DNA of 13,696 bases from JACKPD01 sp034003145 (GTDB lineage Bacteria; Spirochaetota; Spirochaetia; CADAEX01): positions 1 to 13,696 of the forward strand of contig JAVEZE010000071.1 in assembly GCA_034003145.1 (NCBI GenBank). Reading direction: 5' to 3'. Each line of letters opens with the position of its first letter. Position 1 is the stretch's first letter. Made by a program: the position numbers and the translations under genes. Positions 7,588-13,696 of the stretch are shown here, piece after piece. The notes beneath the pieces were generated by a model, which saw only the letters and a program-made list of their open reading frames with translations, was not told where the DNA came from and did no database searches.

Positions 7588-8604
7588 ATGAAAAAAATAT
7601 TTTTTTCAGTAACAATGTTATTGCTTGCTTCAGGATTTGTGTTTTCCCAGGATATTATTGACCAGAGAGCAGCTACTGTTAATCTGACAAAACCTGAAAT
7701 TATTTCAAAAAAACAATTGACCCAGACAGTCGAACTTTTAAAGCAGAACGGTATAGATAAGTCTGACATGGAAGTCCTTGATACAATGATTGGTGATGTG
7801 CTTCTCAAACAGGGGGCTGAACGGGAAAAAATCCGGGTTAATGATTCTGAAGTGATAAACGCTGTAAGAAAGCAGATAGGCAACGCGGCATCAAGCATGA
7901 CAGACCAGCAGCTTAAAGACCTGGTAAGACGGCAGACAGGGGTTACCTGGGAACGTTATGCGGAAAAAAGCAAAGCAACCATAGAACTTCAAAAGCTTGT
8001 CCAGAAAGTTAAAAGCGAAAAAATGTCAAACATACCGGATCCGACAGAAACTGAGATTAAAAAATTCTATGATGAAAATTCAAGACAGTTTTTTATTGCT
8101 AAAATGGCGTTGTTTGACCATATATTTGTTGATATCAGAATGCTTTCTACCAAGGAAGAAAATGACAGGGCGCGTGAAAGAGCTCTTGAGTATGCAAAAC
8201 AGATCAATAATGGTTCCAAAACATTTGATCAGATTGTTGAAAGCTCTGATGATACATCATCAAAATACAATAAAGGAAATTTCGGTTACCTGAGAATTGA
8301 TGATCTCCAGAGGAAAAAGCTTTTAGGTGATGATTTTTTCGATTCAGTATTTAATATGAAAAAAGGGCAGATTAGCGGCGTAATCAAATCCAATATGGGT
8401 TTTCACATAATAAGAATGAATGAAGTATATGAACCCAGGATACTTGATATTGATGACAGGATTAATCCGGAATCAGAGACAACGGTACGGCAAAGGATAG
8501 AGACCTATCTGATTATAAAAAAACAGGAAGAACTGTTCAAAGAATCTGTTGAAGAACTTGTAGATGAACTCAGGAAAGATGCAGAAATAAAATATTACTT
8601 ATAA
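7588..8604 (+). CDS. Exported SurA/PrsA-like parvulin peptidyl-prolyl isomerase
   Basis: The 338-residue protein starts with a Sec signal peptide (MKK, hydrophobic 5-18, cleavage likely after VFS at 20). Residues about 22-165 resemble the helical SurA N-terminal chaperone region. Residues about 172-282 form a parvulin rotamase domain, seen in FDHIFVDI, the NKGNFGYLRIDDL segment and the conserved MKKGQISGVIKSNMGFHIIRMNEV. A charged helical C-terminus follows. The frame is open upstream to 7426, but only the ATG at 7588 gives a signal peptide and does not overlap secG. Proteins of this family fold outer-membrane and periplasmic clients, so this is probably a periplasmic folding factor. It has one parvulin domain rather than the two of E. 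coli SurA, so calling it surA would be too precise. The ribosome site is weak. Confidence 0.85.
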   Translation: MKKIFFSVTMLLLASGFVFSQDIIDQRAATVNLTKPEIISKKQLTQTVELLKQNGIDKSDMEVLDTMIGDVLLKQGAEREKIRVNDSEVINAVRKQIGNAASSMTDQQLKDLVRRQTGVTWERYAEKSKATIELQKLVQKVKSEKMSNIPDPTETEIKKFYDENSRQFFIAKMALFDHIFVDIRMLSTKEENDRARERALEYAKQINNGSKTFDQIVESSDDTSSKYNKGNFGYLRIDDLQRKKLLGDDFFDSVFNMKKGQISGVIKSNMGFHIIRMNEVYEPRILDIDDRINPESETTVRQRIETYLIIKKQEELFKESVEELVDELRKDAEIKYYL

Positions 8605-8618
8605 AAATTGCAGGTACT

Positions 8619-9026
8619 ATGGGGGCACGTCGTAAAGGTCGGATAATTGCTTTTCAGGTCATTTTCAGCTGGGATATTAATAAAACCGGTATTGATTCTT
8701 TATATAATCTTGAATGGCTGGATATCGGTAAAGAGAAAATAACTGAGGAATCAATTATTTTTGCCAAACTTCTGATTAAGGGAACACTTGAGAATATTTC
8801 TGAAATTGATGAGAAAATAAGAAAGCATATAGATAACTGGGACTTTAAAAGAATATCAAAGGTTGATCTTGCGATATTAAGATTAAGCACATATTCCCTC
8901 TTGTTTCAGAAAGAGATAGCCGGGAATATAATAATTGATGAAGCGGTTGATATCTCGCGGAATTTCAGCAGCGATGAATCTTACCGCTTTATAAACGGCG
9001 TTCTGGACAGTATTTTTAAAAAATGA
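8619..9026 (+). CDS. nusB: Transcription antitermination factor NusB
   Basis: At 135 residues the size fits NusB. It is all-helical, with the basic N-terminal RRKGRIIAFQVIFSWD segment (4-19, like the family's RRxARExALQxLY). The conserved C-terminal core follows: NWDFKRISKVDLAILRLSTYSLLF (73-96), IIIDEAVDISRNF (104-116) and FINGVLDSIFK (124-134). NusB with NusE binds boxA RNA and supports antitermination of rRNA operons. The ATG at 8619 has only a short AGGT at 8612-8615 as a ribosome site. It follows the isomerase gene by 14 bases, and its TGA abuts the next ATG directly. Confidence 0.93.
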   Translation: MGARRKGRIIAFQVIFSWDINKTGIDSLYNLEWLDIGKEKITEESIIFAKLLIKGTLENISEIDEKIRKHIDNWDFKRISKVDLAILRLSTYSLLFQKEIAGNIIIDEAVDISRNFSSDESYRFINGVLDSIFKK

Positions 9027-10607
9027 ATGACAGACAAAAAAAAATATAAAAGAATTATCGCTTTGCTATTGGTTCTTGATATTGTGTTGCTTCTTGCAAT
9101 ATCATTTTTGATATATACCAATACTGTCAAAAAAAAAGAATTTAACAAAAATATAAACAAAATTGACATATCTATCGCCCGCAATGCATTTGAAGCAGCA
9201 GAAACTGAGTTGAAAAGAGTATTCCCGTTTGCTTCAAAAAAATCTGATTTCATGAGAATAATAAAAAGAGCATTTATAATTTCACAAAAAACAGATAACC
9301 ATGATCTGCTGCTTTCATTTTCAGAAAAAGCATTTGATAATTATGGGCATGATCAGGATTTTTATAATATCTACATCTATTCACTTGTTAAAAACAAAAA
9401 ATACAATACAGCAGATGCCATATATAAAAAAAACAAAAAGCTTGCTCTTCCTGATTCTTTGATTTCAGTCATCCTGGCATCGCTATATAAGAGCAATAAC
9501 GATGAAAATATCCTGGAAAACGCAGATGAAAATCTGATTGCTTTGCTGCATAACACAAAAAATCCTGATTTATACTCAAAACTCTATCAATTTTCTGATA
9601 AACCCCTTGTTTTAACCAACTATATGCTTTCACTCCTTTCAGAGGGAGAATACACCAAAGCAGATAGTATCTACAGAAACAGTTTTTCATCCGGAGATAT
9701 AGACCGTGAATTGGCAGCCCTTGTTTTCTATGATAATAAACAATATCTTGATGCGGCAGAGGAATTTGCAAAATTATATGAAAATGATAAAAAAGAAATA
9801 GATGACGCCGGAATATTGATGCTTTTGGCAGATACATTTATGTATCTGGGTAAAACCAGCCAGGCTGAATCTGTTTATAATATTCTACTTGATTCAGATA
9901 AAAACTTTTCATGGATTCCCTATGTAAATATTGACTTTATTAGCCTTGAAGACAAAATTGACAGCTTTAAAACAGAAGAGGCTTTAAAACTTTTCCCGCT
10001 GGAAAAGGAGCTGCTTTTTATCTCTTTGCTTAAAAAAAATATTGTTGAAAATACTGAAAAAGGATTCAGCAGGGTAAATCAGGACAGTTATATCAATGAA
10101 TTCTGGAGCTATTATAACGATGATGAGATGAGCAGTAAATCCAAGCTTTATTTTGCCAAAGAACTATACAGAATGAAGCGGTTTGAGGATCTTTACATAT
10201 TCATAAATAAGGAAAATAATTCAGAAGAAGATTGGGCAATATTTTACAGCGCAGTATTGGCTTTTTATAAAAAAAATTATACTGAGTCTTTTAATCAATT
10301 TATGAAATATTATGAACTGGAAAATAACTGGGAAGCACTTTATAACTGCGGCTTGATCCACGTTGTAAATAATCAGAATGATCAGGCGATTAATCTTTTT
10401 AATGAAATATTGAATACCGGAATAGATGAAAAAAACATGAGTGATGTTTATCTGATGCTTTCTTTATCCAGTTTGAAGAGCGGCCGGCTTAAAGAAGGCG
10501 AGGTTTTTCTGGAAAAAGCGGTAAGATCAGGGAATACCACATTGACAGCACTTTATCTCGGCAAATATTATAAATCTAAAATAGTTGAAGAGGGTTTGTT
10601 TAAGTGA
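9027..10607 (+). CDS. Membrane-anchored TPR-repeat protein, function unknown
   Basis: The 526-residue protein has a lysine-rich start and one hydrophobic helix at about residues 9-30. With the positive charge before it, this predicts an N-in signal anchor exposing a large soluble domain outside the inner membrane. The rest is alpha-helical with degenerate tetratricopeptide repeats. Clearer units are around LADTFMYLGKTSQAESVYNI, YNCGLIHVVNNQNDQAINLF and the final LMLSLSSLKSGRLKEGEVFL repeat. The ATG directly follows the nusB stop with no spacer and no clear Shine-Dalgarno sequence, so translation probably relies on coupling. It precedes a bactofilin gene, which hints at an envelope or cell-shape scaffold, but no function can be read from the sequence. 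Residue composition is rich in Lys, Asn, Tyr and Asp, as expected in AT-rich DNA. Confidence 0.8.
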   Translation: MTDKKKYKRIIALLLVLDIVLLLAISFLIYTNTVKKKEFNKNINKIDISIARNAFEAAETELKRVFPFASKKSDFMRIIKRAFIISQKTDNHDLLLSFSEKAFDNYGHDQDFYNIYIYSLVKNKKYNTADAIYKKNKKLALPDSLISVILASLYKSNNDENILENADENLIALLHNTKNPDLYSKLYQFSDKPLVLTNYMLSLLSEGEYTKADSIYRNSFSSGDIDRELAALVFYDNKQYLDAAEEFAKLYENDKKEIDDAGILMLLADTFMYLGKTSQAESVYNILLDSDKNFSWIPYVNIDFISLEDKIDSFKTEEALKLFPLEKELLFISLLKKNIVENTEKGFSRVNQDSYINEFWSYYNDDEMSSKSKLYFAKELYRMKRFEDLYIFINKENNSEEDWAIFYSAVLAFYKKNYTESFNQFMKYYELENNWEALYNCGLIHVVNNQNDQAINLFNEILNTGIDEKNMSDVYLMLSLSSLKSGRLKEGEVFLEKAVRSGNTTLTALYLGKYYKSKIVEEGLFK

Positions 10608-10613
10608 TATATT
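10585..10613 (+). promoter_or_regulatory. Possible promoter for the bactofilin gene
   Basis: TTGAAG (10585-10590, four of six -35 bases) and TATATT (10608-10613, five of six -10 bases) are spaced 17 bases apart, with the -10 just after the TPR stop codon. Transcription would start near 10620. Such matches arise by chance in AT-rich DNA, so support is modest. Confidence 0.35.
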
Positions 10614-10621
10614 TCAGTTAG

Positions 10622-10637
10622 TAAAATAATTATTTTA
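10622..10637 (+). repeat. Perfect 16-bp A/T palindrome before the bactofilin gene
   Basis: TAAAATAATTATTTTA is a perfect self-complementary 16-mer. An overlapping TAATTA-TTT-TAATTA arrangement covers 10627-10641. It lies just downstream of the possible -10 and ahead of the ribosome site, which is a typical operator position. It is made only of A and T, so chance is a real alternative, and the hairpin is too weak for a terminator. Confidence 0.45.
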
Positions 10638-10657
10638 ATTATGGGAGCTTTAAATAA

Positions 10658-11128
10658 GTGGCAAAAATAAATGATATGAATACAAACTGCGTAATTGGCG
10701 AAGGTTCTGTTTTTGAAGGAAAATTCTATGTCAACGGGCCTGTTCTTATTGAAGGGAAGTTTCAGGGCGATATACGGACTGATGATCAGGTTGTAATCGG
10801 CCCGACCGGCAAGGTTAAAACTGATATTTCCGCGAGAAAAGTTACTGTTTCCGGTACTATTATTGGAAATATTACTGCAGCAGAAGAGGTAAACCTTCTT
10901 GCAACCGGTAAAGTACTTGGCAATATCTCAACTCCAAAGCTTAATGTTGAGCAGGGGGTAGTAACAAGCGGTCAGGTTATAATCCATTCTTCCAATAACA
11001 ATAATGTTGACAAAATAATTACTGATTCTTTTGGTGAAGAGGCGGAAACCCTTTTCAGGGAAGCTGAAAAAAAACCATATCCAAAAGATAAAAAAACACA
11101 GACAGCTGATGATAAAACTCAAGAATAA
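10658..11128 (+). CDS. Bactofilin (polymer-forming cytoskeletal protein)
   Basis: This 156-residue protein has the bactofilin (DUF583) core at about residues 9-112. It is a run of short beta-strand turns with regular Gly and hydrophobic spacing, including the signature VNGPVLIEGKFQGDI (25-39), VVIGPTGKVKTDISARKVTVSGTIIGNI (45-72) and VLGNISTPKL. The short N-terminal and Lys/Glu/Gln-rich C-terminal tails flanking the right-handed beta-helix are also typical. Bactofilins polymerise without nucleotide into membrane-linked filaments and affect cell shape; in Leptospira a bactofilin influences helical form. The GTG start has a GGGAG site at 10643-10647, spaced 10 bases; the first ATG in frame (10676) would remove six residues. 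The 3' end overlaps map by 20 bases. Confidence 0.93.
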   Translation: MAKINDMNTNCVIGEGSVFEGKFYVNGPVLIEGKFQGDIRTDDQVVIGPTGKVKTDISARKVTVSGTIIGNITAAEEVNLLATGKVLGNISTPKLNVEQGVVTSGQVIIHSSNNNNVDKIITDSFGEEAETLFREAEKKPYPKDKKTQTADDKTQE

Positions 11129-11855
11129 AAAAGAAATTGAAAAAATAAGATTGTCAGGCAAAATACTTGCTGAAACATTTGAAATAATCAGGGAAAACCT
11201 TAAATCCGGCATTACTACCAAAGAGCTTGATAACATTGCATATAACTATATTGTCAAATGCAAAGCAAAACCAGCATTCAAGGGTTATATGGGTTATCCT
11301 GCAAGCATATGTATTTCAGTTAATGATGAAGTTATACATGGCATCCCTTCAAAAAGAATTATTGAGGAAGGTGATATTGTAAGTCTTGACCTGGGTGTTA
11401 ATTTTGAAGGATTTATCAGTGATTCAGCTATTACCCTGCCTGTTGGGAAAATCGGGAAAGAAGTTCAGCTTCTTTTGAAAACTACCCAGGAATGCCTTAC
11501 AAATGGCATATCAATGGCTGTAACAGGGAACAGGGTCTCTGACATATCCAAAGCAATTTTTATCCATGCCAAAAAACACAACTACGGGATTGTAAGGGAT
11601 TTTTGCGGACACGGTGTTGGATTTAATGTTCATGAAGAACCCCAAATACCCAATTACATAAACAATGGACCTAATCCCAGGCTTAAAACAGGTATGGTGA
11701 TCGCAATCGAGCCTATGATCAATATCGGTGGAGATGAAGTCATTGTCATGGATGATAAGTGGACTGTTAAAACTGCTGATAAATCATTATCTGCCCATTT
11801 TGAGCATACTGTAGCTGTTTTTGAGGAGAGGGCAGAAATATTGACATTGCTGTAA
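11109..11855 (+). CDS. map: Methionine aminopeptidase, type I
   Basis: The 248-residue enzyme carries all five dimetal ligands of the family: Asp94 (SLDLG), Asp105 (ISDSA), His168 (CGHGVG), Glu201 (IEPM) and Glu232 (FEHT). His77 in NDEVIHGIP and His175 in VHEEP match the conserved substrate-contacting histidines. It removes the initiator methionine from nascent proteins in the cytosol. The frame is open back to 11031. ATG 11109 gives the standard MIKLKNKKEIEKIRLSGKI start, with no SH3-like extension; the longer form would be a basic extension encoded inside the bactofilin gene. There is no good ribosome site, and the 20-base overlap with the bactofilin gene suggests translational coupling. 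Confidence 0.96.
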   Translation: MIKLKNKKEIEKIRLSGKILAETFEIIRENLKSGITTKELDNIAYNYIVKCKAKPAFKGYMGYPASICISVNDEVIHGIPSKRIIEEGDIVSLDLGVNFEGFISDSAITLPVGKIGKEVQLLLKTTQECLTNGISMAVTGNRVSDISKAIFIHAKKHNYGIVRDFCGHGVGFNVHEEPQIPNYINNGPNPRLKTGMVIAIEPMINIGGDEVIVMDDKWTVKTADKSLSAHFEHTVAVFEERAEILTLL

Positions 11856-11870
11856 AACTTCTTGCATCAT
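11841..11870 (+). promoter_or_regulatory. Possible promoter for the htrA-like gene
   Basis: A perfect TTGACA (11841-11846) within the last codons of map is followed after 18 bases by CATCAT (11865-11870), four of six -10 bases. It would start transcripts just before the TTG at 11899. The -10 is poor, so confidence is low. The 43-base gap after map shows no terminator. Confidence 0.3.
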
Positions 11871-11888
11871 AAAAGAATCACGTCGCCT

Positions 11889-11894
11889 GGAGAG
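11889..11894 (+). promoter_or_regulatory. Ribosome binding site for the TTG-started htrA-like gene
   Basis: GGAGAG ends 4 bases before the TTG at 11899 (GGAG core spaced 6). It supports this TTG, which also gives a proper lipoprotein signal peptide. Confidence 0.55.
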
Positions 11895-11898
11895 TTAA

Positions 11899-13296
11899 TT
11901 GAAAAATAAATATTTTTATCTGCTTTATATTAATTTCTTCTTGTTTTCTTCATGTTCTTCTGTTTCCGGTTTTTTATCCGGAAATATATCTTTTTCCTCA
12001 GTTGCGGAAAAAGTACTCCCTTCTGTTGTCCATGTAAGGGTAGTTGATCAGAAAACCCAGCTGACGCCTGAAGGATGGGATTTTTCATATAATCCTTTTA
12101 CCCCGTCACCTGGAAACATATTTGAAGAAAAAAAAGAATTCTTTGAAGAGGGTCTGGGTTCCGGGGTAATTATAAGGCAGGAAGGTGAGCGGTTCTTCGC
12201 AGTTACCAACAAGCATGTAATTGCTGATGCTGATAAAATAACTGTTAAACTGTTTGACGGAGAATTTGCAGAAGCATTTATCGCAGGTGTTGATGAGAGG
12301 AAAGATATCGCGGTAATCTACTTTGATACAAAAAACAGCAACATAAAAGTTATATCCAAAGGCAATTCTGATAAACTTAGGGTAGGGGATTGGGTACTTG
12401 CTGTTGGAAGTCCTTTTGGTTTTGATTCAAGCGTAACATCAGGCATTGTAAGCGGATTGGGAAGACAAAACAGCACAGGCGGGAATATAAGTGATTTTAT
12501 TCAGACAGACGCTTCAATCAATACCGGCAACTCGGGTGGCGCCCTTGTCAATACAAAAGGGAAGCTTGTAGGGATAAACAGCTGGATTACTACTACTACC
12601 GGCGGAAGCATTGGATTAGGGTTTGCGATACCTGTCAATAACATAATCAAAAGTGTTGATGATTTAATAAACTTCGGGGAAGTGAAATACGGCTGGATCG
12701 GTGTAATTGCCGGCTATCTTCCTGATTATGAAAAAGAGATCTTTGAGGTATCTGATAAAAAAGGGATAATGATTTTTCAGACGATAAAAGAGGGGCCTGC
12801 TGATATCAACGGCCTACTCCCTGGCGATTTTATCATAAAAGTCAACAACAGGGAAACTTTAAATGTAGATTCTCTCCTTCTGGCTGTTGGGGAGGCGGAA
12901 GAGGGAAGCGAAGCTGATTTTCTGATTATACGCGAAGGGATAACAATTGTTAAAAAACTAAAGCCTGGATTAAGGGATAACAAAAGCATTCTGGCAGAGA
13001 AGGAGCATACCTACTGGCCGGGAATCACAGTTATTACTTTAAATAAAAAATATATCGATATTAAGGTTCTTGAGAATATTGATAATGGTGTAATTGTATC
13101 CTATGTTGAGAAAGGAGCTGTATTTGACTCCTTAAGCGCAGGAGATATAATTATTGAAATAAATGGAAAAGAAATCAAAAACACACGGGATTTTTACAGG
13201 GAAATCAGCACAGATAAAGATAAAACAACAGTAAAGTATTATCATGAGAATAAGGAATATGTAAAAGTATTCGAATACACAGGCAAGGCAAAATGA
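11899..13296 (+). CDS. HtrA/DegP-like serine protease with two PDZ domains, predicted lipoprotein
   Basis: The 465-residue protein begins with a hydrophobic signal ending in LFSSC, so Cys19 is a likely lipidated residue of a relaxed spirochaete-style lipobox. The trypsin-like domain (about 33-255) has the full catalytic triad: His106 (TNKHVI), Asp136 (RKDIAV) and Ser212 (TGNSGGAL). A family-typical linker (about 50-85) precedes GLGSGVII. The first PDZ domain spans about 264-350 (GIMIFQTIKEGPADINGLLPGDFIIKVN). The second spans about 375-460 (GVIVSYVEKGAVFDSLSAGDIIIEING). HtrA proteases degrade or refold damaged envelope proteins. The TTG start is backed by its ribosome site and the signal peptide. 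It overlaps the next gene by ATGA. DegP, DegQ and DegS types cannot be separated from sequence alone, though two PDZ domains exclude a DegS plan. Lipidation is a prediction. Confidence 0.93.
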   Translation: MKNKYFYLLYINFFLFSSCSSVSGFLSGNISFSSVAEKVLPSVVHVRVVDQKTQLTPEGWDFSYNPFTPSPGNIFEEKKEFFEEGLGSGVIIRQEGERFFAVTNKHVIADADKITVKLFDGEFAEAFIAGVDERKDIAVIYFDTKNSNIKVISKGNSDKLRVGDWVLAVGSPFGFDSSVTSGIVSGLGRQNSTGGNISDFIQTDASINTGNSGGALVNTKGKLVGINSWITTTTGGSIGLGFAIPVNNIIKSVDDLINFGEVKYGWIGVIAGYLPDYEKEIFEVSDKKGIMIFQTIKEGPADINGLLPGDFIIKVNNRETLNVDSLLLAVGEAEEGSEADFLIIREGITIVKKLKPGLRDNKSILAEKEHTYWPGITVITLNKKYIDIKVLENIDNGVIVSYVEKGAVFDSLSAGDIIIEINGKEIKNTRDFYREISTDKDKTTVKYYHENKEYVKVFEYTGKAK

Positions 13297-13696
13297 ACAA
13301 AATATTTTTACCATACACAATAGTCAGAAATAACGCGATAAAGCTTGCGCATAAAATATACACAGACGGTTTCATTCCTGATGTTATATATGTACCTTTA
13401 AGGGGCGGGGCGTATCTGGGAAATATAATAAGCGAATATTTCAAGATTGTTCAAAAAGGAAAACGTCCTGTTTTTTACGCTGCAATTGTAGCAAGATCAT
13501 ATAACGATGTAATGGATAACTCCAATGTCAAGGTAGACGGGTGGACCTATGATCCTAAATACCTAAGAAGCGGAGACAAGATCCTGTTTATTGATGACAT
13601 TTTTGATTCAGGTAAGACAATAAACTATCTTGTCAATATTATCTTGGCTGAAGGGATAAAAAGGGAGGATATAAAAATTGCTGTGCATGATTATAA
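13293..13696 (+). CDS. Phosphoribosyltransferase-family protein, 3' partial
   Basis: The reading frame from ATG 13293 stays open for 134 codons to the end of the window. The type I phosphoribosyltransferase PRPP loop is clear at residues 97-109 (ILFIDDIFDSGKT, with the acidic pair Asp101-Asp102). An early VIYVPLRGGAYLGNIIS segment (31-47) matches the family's first substrate loop. VDGWTYDPKYLRSGDK (81-96) leads into the PRPP motif. Such enzymes usually salvage purine bases with PRPP; the layout recalls xanthine-guanine or hypoxanthine enzymes, but the specificity-determining C-terminus is cut off. The start overlaps the htrA stop by four bases (ATGA), so translation is probably coupled; a weak AAGG lies at 13285-13288. 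Substrate is not assigned. Confidence 0.85.
   Translation, partial: MNKIFLPYTIVRNNAIKLAHKIYTDGFIPDVIYVPLRGGAYLGNIISEYFKIVQKGKRPVFYAAIVARSYNDVMDNSNVKVDGWTYDPKYLRSGDKILFIDDIFDSGKTINYLVNIILAEGIKREDIKIAVHDY

Noticed and set aside
9469..9837. 122-codon minus-strand open frame inside the second TPR gene
   Set aside because: No ribosome site or recognisable domain, and the plus strand carries a convincing repeat protein.
1..13696. Mobile element, CRISPR array, tRNA, rRNA or defence system
   Set aside because: No direct-repeat arrays, transposase motifs, cloverleaf sequences or rRNA segments were found, and almost all sequence is accounted for by housekeeping genes.

Overview
The window is AT-rich bacterial chromosome with every gene on the + strand. 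Gaps are short, stop/start overlaps are frequent, and no mobile element, tRNA, rRNA or CRISPR is visible. Gene content and protein style suggest a diderm spirochaete (Treponema/Spirochaetales-like or an uncultured relative). Pointers are a TlyC/CorC-type CBS protein beside YbeY and a 7TM-HD protein, a tpiA-secG pair, a bactofilin, a lipoprotein-type HtrA with a loose lipobox, and two large TPR proteins. This assignment is inference, not proof.

Layout. Region 1 (1-4159) is the end of an operon: a 7TM-HD cyclic-di-AMP phosphodiesterase-like protein (5' end outside the window), ybeY, a corC/tlyC-like gene and an exported TPR protein. Successive genes overlap by a few bases. Region 2 (4160-10607) starts with the best promoter in the window (TTGACA, 17 bp, TATTAT). 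It carries gap, pgk and tpiA, then secG, a SurA/PrsA-like periplasmic prolyl isomerase, nusB and a membrane-anchored TPR protein. Region 3 (10608-13696) begins with a 50-base gap holding a possible promoter and a perfect 16-bp A/T palindrome. It then has a bactofilin, methionine aminopeptidase (map), an HtrA/DegP-like serine protease predicted to be a lipoprotein, and the start of a phosphoribosyltransferase that runs off the window.

How the genes fit together. Region 1 joins second-messenger turnover, 16S rRNA/ribosome quality control and a CBS-domain protein. Region 2 joins lower glycolysis with the Sec translocon, an envelope folding factor and an antitermination factor. Region 3 joins a cytoskeletal scaffold, N-terminal methionine removal and envelope proteolysis. 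SecG, the prolyl isomerase and HtrA together form an envelope export, folding and quality-control theme.

Most of this is conserved housekeeping sequence, and I see no convincing new biological system. The least explained parts are the two TPR proteins, the C-terminal half of the exported one, the palindromic DNA before gap and before the bactofilin gene, and the phosphoribosyltransferase translationally coupled to htrA.
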